Notes: generated by a model not told the origin, from the letters alone. A DNA stretch of 64,000 nucleotides from Furfurilactobacillus curtus (GCF_045862785.1 NZ_BQXO01000002.1:310001-374000), one strand, 5' to 3'; shown: positions 26,911-35,747, numbered from the stretch's first letter. Program-made: numbers and translations.

Positions 26911-27864
26911 ATGAGTGAATTTTTAACCATTGGTGAGCCGATGGCAGTATTTGCTTCGGAGGATGTCGATAAGTCGTTAGTAGAGGCTCACAATTTTGGA
27001 AAATATGCCGCAGGAGCTGAATTGAACGTTGCCATTGGTGTGAGCCGTTTGGGACATACCGCGGCTTATCTTTCATCGGTAGGTGATGATCCTTTTGGCA
27101 AGTTTTTGATTCAGGCAATGCAGGTGGAAAATGTTGATGCGACGTACGTGACTAAAAGCAATGAGTATTGGACAGGATTTTATTTAAAGGAGCGGGTAAA
27201 CGTTGGCGATCCGTCAACTCACTATTTCCGTAAAAACTCTGCCGCAGCAAATTATGATATTCGGAATTTAGAAAAACTCAATTTAGATGATGTTAAGATT
27301 GCACATCTTTCGGGGATCTTTGCTGCACTTTCCGAAAATGACTTGGAAGTTTTAAAAGCTTTGGGTAAAACACTGCAATCAGCAGGTAAGTTGATAACGT
27401 TTGATCCTAACTTGCGGCCAGCATTATGGGACACGCAATCAAGAATGATTGAGGTGACCAATGAACTTGCTAAATTAGCAACAATTGTCGTGCCAGGTGT
27501 CAACGAAGGTGAAATTCTTGTTGGCACAGATGATCCAGCGAGCATTGCTGATTTTTATTTGAACCAAAGTCGTCATACTCAAATTGTGATCGTCAAGATT
27601 GGCCCTAAAGGTGCGTTTATTAAAGAAAAGGGTAAGCCAGGTCGGACGATTCAAGGTTTCAAAGTTGATAAGGTGGTTGACACCGTTGGTGCGGGCGATG
27701 GTTTTGCCGTCGGACTGATTACTGGATTGTTGGAAAAGCAGACTTTAGACAATGCAGTGAAGCGCGGCTGTGCAGTTGGTGCGTTGGCTGTTATGAGTCC
27801 AGGAGACAATGATGGTTATCCAACGCCTGATGAGCTCCACAAATTTATGAGCCAAAGTGTTTAA
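26911..27864 (+). CDS. kdgK: 2-keto-3-deoxygluconate kinase
   Basis: A 317-residue PfkB/ribokinase-family sugar kinase. The N-terminal GAELNVAIGVSRLG and the C-terminal signature VVDTVGAGDGFAVGL, with its catalytic Asp, are intact. In this locus it should phosphorylate KDG to KDPG. AGGAGG lies at the right distance before ATG 26911. It is transcribed divergently from uxuBA and followed after 19 bases by kdgA. Confidence 0.93.
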   Translation: MSEFLTIGEPMAVFASEDVDKSLVEAHNFGKYAAGAELNVAIGVSRLGHTAAYLSSVGDDPFGKFLIQAMQVENVDATYVTKSNEYWTGFYLKERVNVGDPSTHYFRKNSAAANYDIRNLEKLNLDDVKIAHLSGIFAALSENDLEVLKALGKTLQSAGKLITFDPNLRPALWDTQSRMIEVTNELAKLATIVVPGVNEGEILVGTDDPASIADFYLNQSRHTQIVIVKIGPKGAFIKEKGKPGRTIQGFKVDKVVDTVGAGDGFAVGLITGLLEKQTLDNAVKRGCAVGALAVMSPGDNDGYPTPDELHKFMSQSV

Positions 27865-27883
27865 TAGGAAAGGTGATAAAGAT

Positions 27884-28534
27884 ATGAAACGAGCCGAGTT
27901 ACTAGAAAAGATGATCAATACAGGTGTTATCGCGGTTGTTCGGGCTGAAACGCTTGAGAAAGCCGTAAAAGTAGCCGATGCTATCATTAAAGGTGGTGTC
28001 ACTGGCCTCGAATTAACTTACAGTGTGCCACATGCAGATACAGTTATCTCGAAATTAGTTGATAAATACGAGGGAACTAACGTGGTCGTGGGTGCAGGGA
28101 CGGTACTTGATGCAACGTCGGCCCGCTTAGCCATTATCGCAGGTGCGCAATTCATTGTTAGCCCTACCTTTGATAAAGACGTCGCTTTCTTATGTAATTT
28201 GTATCAAATTCCATACGTTCCTGGCACATACACCGTAACTGAGGCCCAAACGGCGCTTAAATACGGCTCAGAAATCGTTAAGATGTTCCCGGGAGCGTTA
28301 GCTGGACCAGCCGCTATTGCAGAATATCACGGGCCATTTCCATACTTGAACGTAATGCCATCTGGTGGTGTAAACGTTGAAAACATGGCCTCCTGGTTTG
28401 AAGCAGGAGCCGTTGTTGTCGGCGCTGGTGGTGGTTTAACTAAGCCAGCAAACAAGGATGATTTTGCTGGTGTGACTGAGAACGCCAAGGCATACATCGC
28501 TGAATATAAACGAATTATGGCCTCGAAAAAATAA
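27884..28534 (+). CDS. kdgA: 2-keto-3-deoxy-6-phosphogluconate aldolase
   Basis: A 216-residue class I aldolase. ATG 27884 follows GGAAAGGTG; a longer frame would overlap kdgK. The catalytic Glu is in GLELTYS, the Schiff-base Lys in IVKMFPG, and the phosphate site in MPSGGVN. It splits KDPG into pyruvate and glyceraldehyde 3-phosphate, the last step of the pathway. Also called eda in other bacteria. A terminator follows. Confidence 0.93.
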   Translation: MKRAELLEKMINTGVIAVVRAETLEKAVKVADAIIKGGVTGLELTYSVPHADTVISKLVDKYEGTNVVVGAGTVLDATSARLAIIAGAQFIVSPTFDKDVAFLCNLYQIPYVPGTYTVTEAQTALKYGSEIVKMFPGALAGPAAIAEYHGPFPYLNVMPSGGVNVENMASWFEAGAVVVGAGGGLTKPANKDDFAGVTENAKAYIAEYKRIMASKK

Positions 28535-28593
28535 AAGTTCTTTCCTAATTATTGCCGTCCGTATCACTATTTAAGCAGGTACAGAAATTTCCT

Positions 28594-28622
28594 GGTGTTG
28601 GTTTTACCAGCACCATTTTTTA
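28594..28622 (+). terminator. Intrinsic terminator after kdgA
   Basis: GGTGTTGGT and ACCAGCACC (9 bp, one wobble) followed by ATTTTTTAT. Confidence 0.85.
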
Positions 28623-28706
28623 TTCACAAATTTAGGACAAAATAAAAAGGGCATTCTGCCCTACGCTACGATATCAGCGACCAAACCTAATCAAAGCGAG
28701 GTATTT

Positions 28707-28925
28707 ATGACGTCCCAAACTGGTTCTATCTTAGATATGTTCGAAATAACAGACCCACATTTACATATTTGACCAGACCAAAGTTATAGACCACTTTGGT
28801 GCGCATCATCGCGGCTAAATTAACCTATGAACGCAAATGCTGTCCATTTTGTGGGCAAAACATTTTGATTAAGTACAGTCAGTTAAAATCCATAAAAATG
28901 GCGATTCAACTACAGAATTGGTAGC
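28707..28925 (+). pseudogene. ISL3-family transposase remnant
   Basis: An ATG at 28707 opens a frame reading MTSQTGSILDMFEITDPHLHI, like ISL3 transposase N termini, and then hits stops. In a shifted frame from about 28813 it continues as AKLTYERKCCPFCGQNILIK, the ISL3 zinc-finger segment (CPxCG). Only the first ~70 codons remain, with at least one frameshift and stop. It sits between the convergent kdgA and uxaC genes. Confidence 0.7.
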
Positions 28926-28962
28926 GAGAGACTATCGCTTACAGTAGTTGAACCGCCATTTT
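28895..28962. terminator. Large inverted repeat, probable uxaC terminator
   Basis: Arms AAAATGGCGATTCAACTAC and GTAGTTGAACCGCCATTTT enclose an inner GCGAGAGACTATCGC hairpin. It overlaps the end of the ISL3 remnant and may derive from it. On the minus strand the arm is followed by TTTT, so it can end the uxaC transcript. Confidence 0.65.
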
Positions 28963-28995
28963 ACTTAATTTATATCGTATTAGAGATTAGATTTT

Positions 28996-30408
28996 TTAAT
29001 CGAAGAAGCCAAAGTAGTTGCGTGCATTTTCGTAGCTAATTCGTTTAACAATGGTGCCGAGGTATTCTTCATCATCGGGAGCTTGACCACGTTCTACCCA
29101 TTGGCCAATGATGTCACAAAGGACACGGCGGAAATATTCATGACGCGGGTAAGAAAGGAAGGATCGACTGTCAGTCAGCATGCCCAAAAAGTTGGGGAAC
29201 ATACCAACATTCGCATAGAGTTTCATTTGACTCTCCATACCATCACGGGTGTCGTTAAACCACCAGCCTGCACCAAGGTGCATTTTCTGAACTGGTCCTT
29301 CTTGGAAGTTACCTAACATCGTCGCGATGGCTATCCAGTCATTTGGATTAAGTGAGTACATAATTGTTTTTGGCAAAATTTGTTTAGCTTGGGCGTCATA
29401 GAATAGTTTAGTTAGTTGATCTGTGATGTCTGATTGAGTGCCCACCGAGTCAAAGCCAGTATTAGGACCAATCTTGTTAAACATCGGTTGATTCTGGGAA
29501 CGATTGACATTGATGTGATATTGTAGAACCCAATTATGATCTTGGGCTAGCTTCATCATGGTTTCCACTAGGGCAGTGGTATACTGGCTAATTTCATTTT
29601 GACTGAGTGCTTTATTTGCGATAGCTTTCTGGAAGATTTGTTCTAATTCATCAACAGATGCAGCGACGTAATGGTAAGTATTCAAGCCAAGGTCAGCAAT
29701 TTTGCCACCGTGATCAGAGAAAAATTGAACGCGTTGAGTCATGGCATCCTGCAAAGCGGAAAAACTGTTGATTTTGACGTCGGCAACCTTGCCTAATATC
29801 TCAAGATAGTCGGCATAGCTTTTAGCAGTTAAATTAAATGCATCATCTGGACGCATTCCTGGCAGAACCTTAAATGAAAGATTTTCTTTTGCCAATAATT
29901 CGTGATACTTTAAGTCTGATTCTGGTGAATCGGTAGTAACCACAACTTGGACGTTAGAACGAGCGATTAAGGCACGGGGAGTAAAAGAGGTGGTTGCGAG
30001 CTGTTTGTTGGCCTCGTCCCAGATAGCTCTTGCCGTGGACGGGTTTAAACGCGTGTTGATGCCAAAGAAGCGGCGTAATTCAAGGTGAGACCATTCGTAT
30101 AGTGGCGATCCTAAAGCATTGTCAATCGTCGTCGCCCAGGCTTTGAATTTTTCAAAATCATCGTCGTCGCCCGTAATCAACGATTCAGGGACTCCCTGAG
30201 CACGTTCTAAACGCCATTTATAATGATCTCCGTAGAGACCCTCATTGATCCATATTTGAGCGAGATTGGCATAATTTTTGTTTTCGTAGATTTCCTTTGG
30301 CTCTAAGTGGCAGTGGTAGTCGATAATCGGCTGGTCTTCAGCATATTCGTGAAATAGTTTTTGCGAAATCTTCGTTGTTAATAAAAAGTTATCATTAATA
30401 AGTGCCAT
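28996..30408 (-). CDS. uxaC: Glucuronate isomerase
   Basis: A 470-residue uronate isomerase (amidohydrolase fold). Seen are PIIDYHCHLEPKEI near the N terminus (metal-binding HxH), VVTTDSPESDL, LQYHINVNR, and LTDSRSFLSYPRHEYFRR near the end. It isomerises D-glucuronate to D-fructuronate (and galacturonate to tagaturonate). With UxuB/UxuA present and no UxaA/UxaB here, glucuronate is the likely substrate. The start overlaps the stop of the preceding small gene (TAATG), so it is translationally coupled. Confidence 0.95.
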   Translation of the reverse strand: MALINDNFLLTTKISQKLFHEYAEDQPIIDYHCHLEPKEIYENKNYANLAQIWINEGLYGDHYKWRLERAQGVPESLITGDDDDFEKFKAWATTIDNALGSPLYEWSHLELRRFFGINTRLNPSTARAIWDEANKQLATTSFTPRALIARSNVQVVVTTDSPESDLKYHELLAKENLSFKVLPGMRPDDAFNLTAKSYADYLEILGKVADVKINSFSALQDAMTQRVQFFSDHGGKIADLGLNTYHYVAASVDELEQIFQKAIANKALSQNEISQYTTALVETMMKLAQDHNWVLQYHINVNRSQNQPMFNKIGPNTGFDSVGTQSDITDQLTKLFYDAQAKQILPKTIMYSLNPNDWIAIATMLGNFQEGPVQKMHLGAGWWFNDTRDGMESQMKLYANVGMFPNFLGMLTDSRSFLSYPRHEYFRRVLCDIIGQWVERGQAPDDEEYLGTIVKRISYENARNYFGFFD

Positions 30409-30773
30409 TATTTTACCTCGATTTCTTTACCTAATTGATCTAACAATTCCACCCAAGATTTTTTGCCTTTGTATTTGATATTCATGCTATCAACAAATCT
30501 AGAAAGAATACCCTGAGTTTGACTGCCGAAGTTATTACTTACCTCTTGCAAGGCCTCGTTAATGCGCAATGTTTCCCACTGTGTGTAGGTTAGACTTTGC
30601 CAGTCGGTTCCGTTGAAAACCAGCGCGAAAGTATCGTCGGTCAAGGAATTGCTTAAGTCTGTGGTTAACGAAAGATTGATTTCGGTTAGGTCTACTGAAT
30701 TTAGGTTAGGTATTAACGAAAGCGTTGTTAACTTTTTTAAAGGTTTGTTATAGACGATCACATGTACTGCCAT
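30408..30773 (-). CDS. Uncharacterised 121-residue protein of the hexuronate operon
   Basis: I do not recognise this family. ATG 30773 has a strong AAGGAGG and is preferred to a longer frame running into the transporter gene. The protein is soluble, with no signal peptide or helix. An N-terminal part rich in beta strands (VHVIVYNKPLKKLTTLSLIP, then a Thr/Leu/Asp-rich stretch) is followed by a helical C-terminal half ending in KSWVELLDQLGKEIEV. It lies 16 bases after the transporter and its stop shares a base with the uxaC start. It may assist isomerase or transporter, or modify the substrate; no evidence separates these. Confidence 0.75.
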   Translation of the reverse strand: MAVHVIVYNKPLKKLTTLSLIPNLNSVDLTEINLSLTTDLSNSLTDDTFALVFNGTDWQSLTYTQWETLRINEALQEVSNNFGSQTQGILSRFVDSMNIKYKGKKSWVELLDQLGKEIEVK

Positions 30774-30789
30774 TTTTAAATCCTCCTTC

Positions 30790-32352
30790 CTATTTGTTTT
30801 TTTGAACTTGTCGTTCTTCGAAAGTTTGATCAGGCCAGAGACTTTCATAAGGATGACCAGTTAATTCTTCGACCACTTCTCTGGTTTCTGAAGTAGCTTC
30901 TGACTTATTGCCACCAGCCTCAAGTCGATTAATTTCGGCTTGCAAAGTTTCATGAGTTTGACGATTTAATTTAAAAGTCCATGAGACTATCAGTGCGATG
31001 GCAATTAAGATGATGGGTGCAATCATGAAAACTAGGGCAACTCTGTCAGTGACGCCCACTGATTGGTGTGTGGCATTAGTGACATAACCAAGTTCTTCAA
31101 GTAGAATCCCAGCTAACCAAGTGGCCAAAGCACCAGTGGATTTGCGGAAAAAGGTCATCACTGCTGCATATGTACCAGCCTTATCACCGCGCGTCATAAT
31201 GTGGTCAACATCAGGAATAAAGGGAAATACATTCCATGGGGTGAATTCTAATATGCCCCGAGACATCTGATAGATAATCGTGATGATAATTAGGACGGTC
31301 AAAGGGTTCTTTACATGCAGGAAGTAAACTAATCCATAAGCAATCATAGCTAAAATAATTCCAATATATGAAAGACTATACAAGAATCGTGGACCGTGGG
31401 TGATCATTAATTTAGCAGCAATTAGGGTTGAGAGAATTCCGAAGACAGCAAAGGCGTTAAGAACCCAGGGGATATTTGAGGCCATTCCCAAACAAACGAC
31501 GATGAAGGTAGGAAGCAATGTTGCATAGAAGTCTTTACCTGTAAAAGAGAAAATATAAATTGTTAGATGTTTGCGAAATGCAGAGTTTCGAAAAGTCTGA
31601 CCATAATCATGTAAGGTTTCCCTGATGTATTGGCCAACGGTTAGCTTTGGGCGAGCGTCTAGTTCTGCTATGAATTCTTTTGTTAGAGGCCGTTCCCAAG
31701 TCATACGATATGAAATGAAAATTGCAACAACGAAAAGAATTGTCCAAAGAATTCCTGCAAATAGATAAGCATTCTTTTTGGCCGCTGCACTAGGCAATGA
31801 TTGCAAAATGGCCAGAATAAAGAACACCAGCGAAGTCCCAGTAGCTGAAATAAACATCCGAGATCCTGACAAAACCGTCCGCTTGGTGTAATCAGTTGTC
31901 ATTTCTGTTGGCAGTGTTTCCCATGGAATGAGAATCATGCCGACGAAAAGCTCGGTTAAAGTATAAACAGTCAGATAATAGACGAAATCATGCCCGGGCC
32001 CAAAAATTGAAGTTGCCGGTACCCAAAAGGCTAGAAATGAAATTGCGAATCCAATTAGGCCGATAAGCATCCAAAAATGACGACGGCCATATTTTTTACC
32101 GAGTTTAGTCTTATAAAAACCATCGGTAATCGTTCCAAAAATTAGGGAAAAGATAGCATCAAATATTCTCGCGACCCCAGTGATCGCCCCTGCCATCGCA
32201 GGATTCAAACCAACTGATAAGGTCAAATAAGCGAAGATAACCCCTGATACAATATTGTTCCAGCCGCCACCCATTAGATCAGTTAAACCATAGGCAACGC
32301 CACGCTTAACATTAATTTCCTTAGGTGTGTAAACCCACCGCTTTTGGTCCAT
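30790..32352 (-). CDS. GPH-family hexuronide/hexuronate cation symporter
   Basis: A 520-residue transporter with about 12 membrane helices. Near the N terminus are GLTDLMGGGWNNI and, after the second helix, GTITDGFYKTKLGKKYGRRHFW, the D-x-x-x-x-x-x-x-G-x-x-R loop of the melibiose-permease (GPH) family. A C-terminal soluble tail follows the last helix. It should import glucuronate or glucuronides with H+ or Na+; no beta-glucuronidase is seen here, so free glucuronate is more likely. First gene of transporter-ORF-uxaC. Confidence 0.88.
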   Translation of the reverse strand: MDQKRWVYTPKEINVKRGVAYGLTDLMGGGWNNIVSGVIFAYLTLSVGLNPAMAGAITGVARIFDAIFSLIFGTITDGFYKTKLGKKYGRRHFWMLIGLIGFAISFLAFWVPATSIFGPGHDFVYYLTVYTLTELFVGMILIPWETLPTEMTTDYTKRTVLSGSRMFISATGTSLVFFILAILQSLPSAAAKKNAYLFAGILWTILFVVAIFISYRMTWERPLTKEFIAELDARPKLTVGQYIRETLHDYGQTFRNSAFRKHLTIYIFSFTGKDFYATLLPTFIVVCLGMASNIPWVLNAFAVFGILSTLIAAKLMITHGPRFLYSLSYIGIILAMIAYGLVYFLHVKNPLTVLIIITIIYQMSRGILEFTPWNVFPFIPDVDHIMTRGDKAGTYAAVMTFFRKSTGALATWLAGILLEELGYVTNATHQSVGVTDRVALVFMIAPIILIAIALIVSWTFKLNRQTHETLQAEINRLEAGGNKSEATSETREVVEELTGHPYESLWPDQTFEERQVQKNK

Positions 32353-32421
32353 AAAAATTCATCCTTTCATACAAGGATCATTCCTTGCTATCAACATCAG
32401 AAAAAACTGCGCCAGCCGAGA

Positions 32422-32435
32422 ACTAATATATTAGT
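32422..32435 (-). promoter_or_regulatory. Hexuronate operator, transporter promoter copy (perfect palindrome)
   Basis: ACTAATATATTAGT is perfectly symmetric and is the best copy of the element also found at 26454 and 26798. It lies 70 bases upstream of the transporter gene. Confidence 0.72.
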
Positions 32436-32453
32436 ATATTTGAAACAAGCTCA

Positions 32454-32467
32454 TGATAGCGCTTACT
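32454..32467 (-). promoter_or_regulatory. Putative CcpA cre site, transporter promoter
   Basis: On the minus strand AGTAAGCGCTATCA, close to consensus TGWAANCGNTNWCA, lies upstream of the operator. Confidence 0.55.
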
Positions 32468-32569
32468 AAAAATGGTGTCAATGGTTTGTTCATATTCGAG
32501 CAATGTCAAATGCTGATGGATTGAGTTTTGAAGGCCAATAATCATCCTAAAGTAAGGACTTATGGGTAA

Positions 32570-32600
32570 TAAAAAAAGCCCATCAAGATTGATAGGCTTT
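32570..32600 (-). terminator. Intrinsic terminator of the GntR gene
   Basis: On the minus strand AAAGCCTATCA, loop ATCT, TGATGGGCTTTTTTT, 20 bases past the stop codon. Confidence 0.85.
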
Positions 32601-32620
32601 ACTAATTGTGCACAAGATAA

Positions 32621-33286
32621 CTATGAAAAATATTCAGGAAACTTCTTTTTAACAACTTCGGCGTCAGTATCCAACATATCAAGATGCCGGCCAATGAGTT
32701 TGCTTGCATAATCGCTGTCTTGATGTGCGATGGCGTCGGTTAACTGTTCATGATCCTGATAGATTTTTTTCCAATCAAGTGGCGAAACATCTAAGCGTAG
32801 GTACCGGAACCGATTATACTGAATATTGACTTTTTGAAGCCAGCTCCAAACATATAGCTTATGTGTAATTTCGTAAAAGCTTCGATGAAATTGTTCATCA
32901 AGATCAAAAAAATTGTCGTAGTCCCGAGAGTTTAAATAAACTTGCTGCAAGCCAAGAATTTTTCGTAATTCCTTTAGCTGAGTGGTGGTCGTTATTTTAC
33001 TGGCATCGGCAACAACAACTTGCTCTAAGGTTTTCCGAACGAAGCGTGCTTGATAGACCTCGTCAAGCGTGATTTTAGATACGAATGTGCCACTTTGAGG
33101 ACGAATATCAAGCAGATCCTCTCTTTGTAGGCGGATCAGAGCTTCGCGGACAGGTGTAATGCCAATATCTAAAGAAGCTGCTAGGTCGTTTTTGTTGATG
33201 CGCTCGCCAGGTTTTAATTCGAGACGTAATATCATACTTTTAATTTGTTCGAAAGCTTGATCCTGAAAACTGCTTGTTTGTGCCAT
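32621..33286 (-). CDS. GntR-family regulator, FadR/FCD subgroup (UxuR-like)
   Basis: A 221-residue regulator with an N-terminal winged helix (ERINKNDLAASLDIGITPVREALIRLQREDLL) and a C-terminal all-helical FCD ligand domain with LDEQFHRSFYE and a late HEQLTDAI ... GRHLDML, giving the His and Asp positions that bind metal and effector. It is next to the glucuronate operon and is the best candidate to bind the ACTAATATATTAGT operator, with fructuronate, mannonate or glucuronate as inducer. No copy of that operator lies before its own gene. Its ribosome site is weak (GGGTAAAGAAAG). Confidence 0.87.
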   Translation of the reverse strand: MAQTSSFQDQAFEQIKSMILRLELKPGERINKNDLAASLDIGITPVREALIRLQREDLLDIRPQSGTFVSKITLDEVYQARFVRKTLEQVVVADASKITTTTQLKELRKILGLQQVYLNSRDYDNFFDLDEQFHRSFYEITHKLYVWSWLQKVNIQYNRFRYLRLDVSPLDWKKIYQDHEQLTDAIAHQDSDYASKLIGRHLDMLDTDAEVVKKKFPEYFS

Positions 33287-33699
33287 GTCTTTCTTTACCC
33301 ATCTTCTATGGTGATTACCGAATTTAATTCATGTGAACAATACTATAATAGTCTCTATCTAGGTGCAACTATTGCTAGATGGGGCGATGATGCTAATTTT
33401 GCCAAATTAACCTTTACTTTATGGGGGCAGCCGGCGGGCATGCTGTAGATTTCTGTTGGTTCCGAAAGTGAGGCCATTATATAGTCGGGTCTTATAGCAA
33501 GTGGATCTGTACCAACAGTCACGAGGGTGAGCGGGGCAGGTTACGTGCGGTGATCTGTCTTTGTATAGATGTATAGGATAGTTTTGCTAACAGAAAAGCA
33601 AAATGATTATCGTTTAAATTTTCAAAAGCTTAAACTAATTATCTTAGCTTAGGTTATACTGCTTTTGTGAACTAAAACATAATCAATAGAGGCATTGAC
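33287..33699. other. Gene-free interval between gntR and the nitroreductase pseudogene
   Basis: About 410 bases. The part next to gntR has an AT-rich stretch with TATTATAGT that may be its -10 region. The rest shows no ORF, hairpin or repeat I can support. The first ~150 bases contain a plus-strand open frame with no family resemblance. Confidence 0.45.
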
Positions 33700-34359
33700 A
33701 TGGATAACTTCCAGACAAAGAACTTTTCAACGATGATGACTGGACGCCAATCTGTTCGGAATTTTGATTCAAATGTCACAATTGCACGTCAAGAAATTTC
33801 TGAAATGATTACCGAAGCAATTTCGGCACCATCGGCCTGTAATTTACAATCTTGGCATTTCACCGTCGTTGATACGTCGGATTGAAAGGCAAAGTTACGT
33901 GAATTTTTCTTACCTTTCAATTTTCGTCAATTGGATACTGCTTCAGCCATGATTATGATTTTTGTCGACACTAAATCATATGAGTCTTATCGAGAATTAT
34001 GGCAACAGGCATACGAAAACGGGCAGGTTACAGCAGCCAAGCGCGATGAAATTTTAAAGACTTTTTATCCGTTTTATGAAACGGCCACACCAGAATTTTT
34101 GCATAATGATGCAACTGTTGACGCTTCTTTAGCAGCAATGCAATTTATGCTAGCAGCGCCTGTTCATGGATATGCAACGAATCCTATTGGTGGCTATGAT
34201 CCCAGTAAAGCGGCGACTACACTTGGATTAGATTCGGAGCGCTATGTGCCCGTGATGGGGATCGCGATTGGAAAGCCAGCTGTCGAGGGTAATCTTGGTG
34301 AGGACTTAAGTGTCAAGTCAATTCGTTATTCAGCGGAGAAAGTGGCCGAATTTATTTAA
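33700..34359 (+). pseudogene. Nitroreductase-family protein interrupted by one in-frame TGA
   Basis: The first 61 codons (MTGRQSVRNFDSN, SAPSACNLQSWHFTVVD) are a normal nitroreductase N terminus with FMN-binding GRQSVR and Ser/Asn residues. Codon 62 is TGA (33883-33885). The same frame then continues KAKLREFFLPFNFRQLDTAS without any shift through to LGLDSERYVPVMGIAIGKP, giving a full-length ~219-codon gene. One point change explains the break. It could be a recent pseudogene or a base-call error. A GAGG motif precedes the ATG and a terminator follows. Confidence 0.85.
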
Positions 34360-34372
34360 TTGAAGCATGAGG

Positions 34373-34417
34373 AGCGCAGAACGTAAGTCGATAGGTGGCT
34401 TACGTTCCGCTTTTTTT
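34373..34417 (+). terminator. Intrinsic terminator after the nitroreductase pseudogene
   Basis: Arms around AGCGCAGAACGTAAG and CTTACGTTCCGCT followed by TTTTTTT. Confidence 0.85.
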
Positions 34418-34538
34418 GTTTGAAAGTAAAATTCAACGCTAACTTTTATCCCAATTATGGATGTAAGTTAGAAAAAATAATTTGACAGCGAGAGCGTTCG
34501 ATAGTTTAATAGTTTAAAACAATGAACGGAGGAGCGAC

Positions 34539-34868
34539 ATGGCAAAATTTACCGCATTGAAAGAAGCGTTTTCCACTTGTAGCGATTTTCTGATCGCTTT
34601 AGGTGATGAAAAGCGTCAAGCCATTATTATTCGTTTATTAGAAGATCAGGCTTGTCAAGGGGTGCGGGTTAACGAATTGACGGAAGTGACGCAGCTATCA
34701 CGGCCGGCAGTTTCTCACCATCTAAAAATTCTTAAAGCTGCTCAATTAGTGCAATGTCGTAGTATTGGGACAAAGAACTATTATTATTTGACCCATGAAA
34801 CACAAACGCTTGATAAATTACAACAGATGTTAAACGATGTCACCAAGATCATGACAAGGAGTAACTGA
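34539..34868 (+). CDS. ArsR-family winged-helix repressor
   Basis: A 109-residue ArsR/SmtB-type protein: LGDEKRQAIIIRLLED, then LSRPAVSHHLKILKAAQLVQ as recognition helix and wing. Cys residues occur at positions 13, 33 and 66, but none of the standard metal-site motifs (CxC in the recognition helix) is seen, so it may sense redox state or a small molecule. CGGAGG precedes the ATG. It is followed after 1 base by a DJ-1-like gene, which is probably its target with itself. Confidence 0.87.
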   Translation: MAKFTALKEAFSTCSDFLIALGDEKRQAIIIRLLEDQACQGVRVNELTEVTQLSRPAVSHHLKILKAAQLVQCRSIGTKNYYYLTHETQTLDKLQQMLNDVTKIMTRSN

Positions 34869-34869
34869 T

Positions 34870-35547
34870 ATGAAAAAAGTATTAGTGGTTGAGACCAACA
34901 CGACACGGTATCAGGGCACTGAGGATCCGACCGGTTTATGGTTAGGCGAGGCGGCCGAATTTGTCGACGAGATGAACCATGCCGGAATTGGTGTCGACTT
35001 TGTCAGCCCTAAGGGTGGTTTTGTTCCACTCGATCCGCGAAGTATGAAGTATACCGATGAAGCCATTATGCGGGTGTATGAAAGTCAGGATTTTGTTGAA
35101 CGCGCTTTAAAGAATACGTTACGACCTGATCAAATTAATCCAGCCGATTATTTTGCTATTTATTATACGGGTGGTCACGGGGTGATGTGGGACTTTCCTG
35201 ACAATCCTGAGTTACAAAAGCTAGCGATGGATATTTATCGCAATGATGGGTATGTAACGTCAGTTTGTCATGGAATTGCGGGTTTGTTGAACATCAAGAA
35301 TGATCAAGGCGATTATTTGATTGATGGAAGAAATGTCACAGGTTTTACGACAGCTGAAGAAATCATTGCTGGTAAGAAATCAGTTGTCCCATTTTTAAAC
35401 AAGGCAGCCGCCGAAGCCCGTGGTGCTCATTTTGAAAAGAAACGTTTCTACAGTGAATATGCTGTTAAAGATGGTCATTTGCTAACGGGGCAAAATCCGT
35501 TTTCAGTTCGAGCAGTGGCTAAGTTATTGCTCAACGAAGTTAAATAG
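34870..35547 (+). CDS. DJ-1/PfpI (Hsp31-like) glutamine-amidotransferase-fold protein
   Basis: A 225-residue class I amidotransferase-fold protein. The nucleophile Cys sits in VTSVCHGIAGLLN, preceded by YYTGGHGVMWDFPDNPEL, and an early Glu lies in GLWLGEAAEF, which together are the signature of the glyoxalase III/Hsp31 group. Likely roles are methylglyoxal detoxification or repair of glycated proteins. It is the second gene of a two-gene unit with the ArsR repressor, so it is probably induced by stress. Confidence 0.87.
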   Translation: MKKVLVVETNTTRYQGTEDPTGLWLGEAAEFVDEMNHAGIGVDFVSPKGGFVPLDPRSMKYTDEAIMRVYESQDFVERALKNTLRPDQINPADYFAIYYTGGHGVMWDFPDNPELQKLAMDIYRNDGYVTSVCHGIAGLLNIKNDQGDYLIDGRNVTGFTTAEEIIAGKKSVVPFLNKAAAEARGAHFEKKRFYSEYAVKDGHLLTGQNPFSVRAVAKLLLNEVK

Positions 35548-35639
35548 AAGATTATATCTTGAGAGTGGGACATAACGCCGAATTGAGAGCGAGCACTAGC
35601 GAAAAAGTGAGCATCTTCCGTACTTTGGCGGGTGAAGCG

Positions 35640-35735
35640 AACCCCCAGAGTTGGACAAAATTCAACTCTGGGGGTTTTACTATGACCAAATATAATTATG
35701 AATTTAAAGCAAAAATTGTCCCAAATTCTTGGTCA
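35640..35735 (+). pseudogene. IS3-family OrfA remnant with its upstream hairpin
   Basis: A strong hairpin (CCCCCAGAGTTG / CAACTCTGGGGG, 35642-35674) precedes ATG 35682, whose frame reads MTKYNYEFKAKIV like the first residues of IS3-family OrfA and then loses similarity. Only the tip of the element is left. The preceding GAGAGTGGGACATAACGCC is an intergenic motif also seen elsewhere in the window. Confidence 0.55.
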
Positions 35736-35747
35736 GTCGGTCAGCAA

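Noticed and set aside
28996..30408. Galacturonate catabolism
   Set aside because: UxaC could act on galacturonate, but no altronate branch (uxaA, uxaB) is present, so only the glucuronate route is supported.
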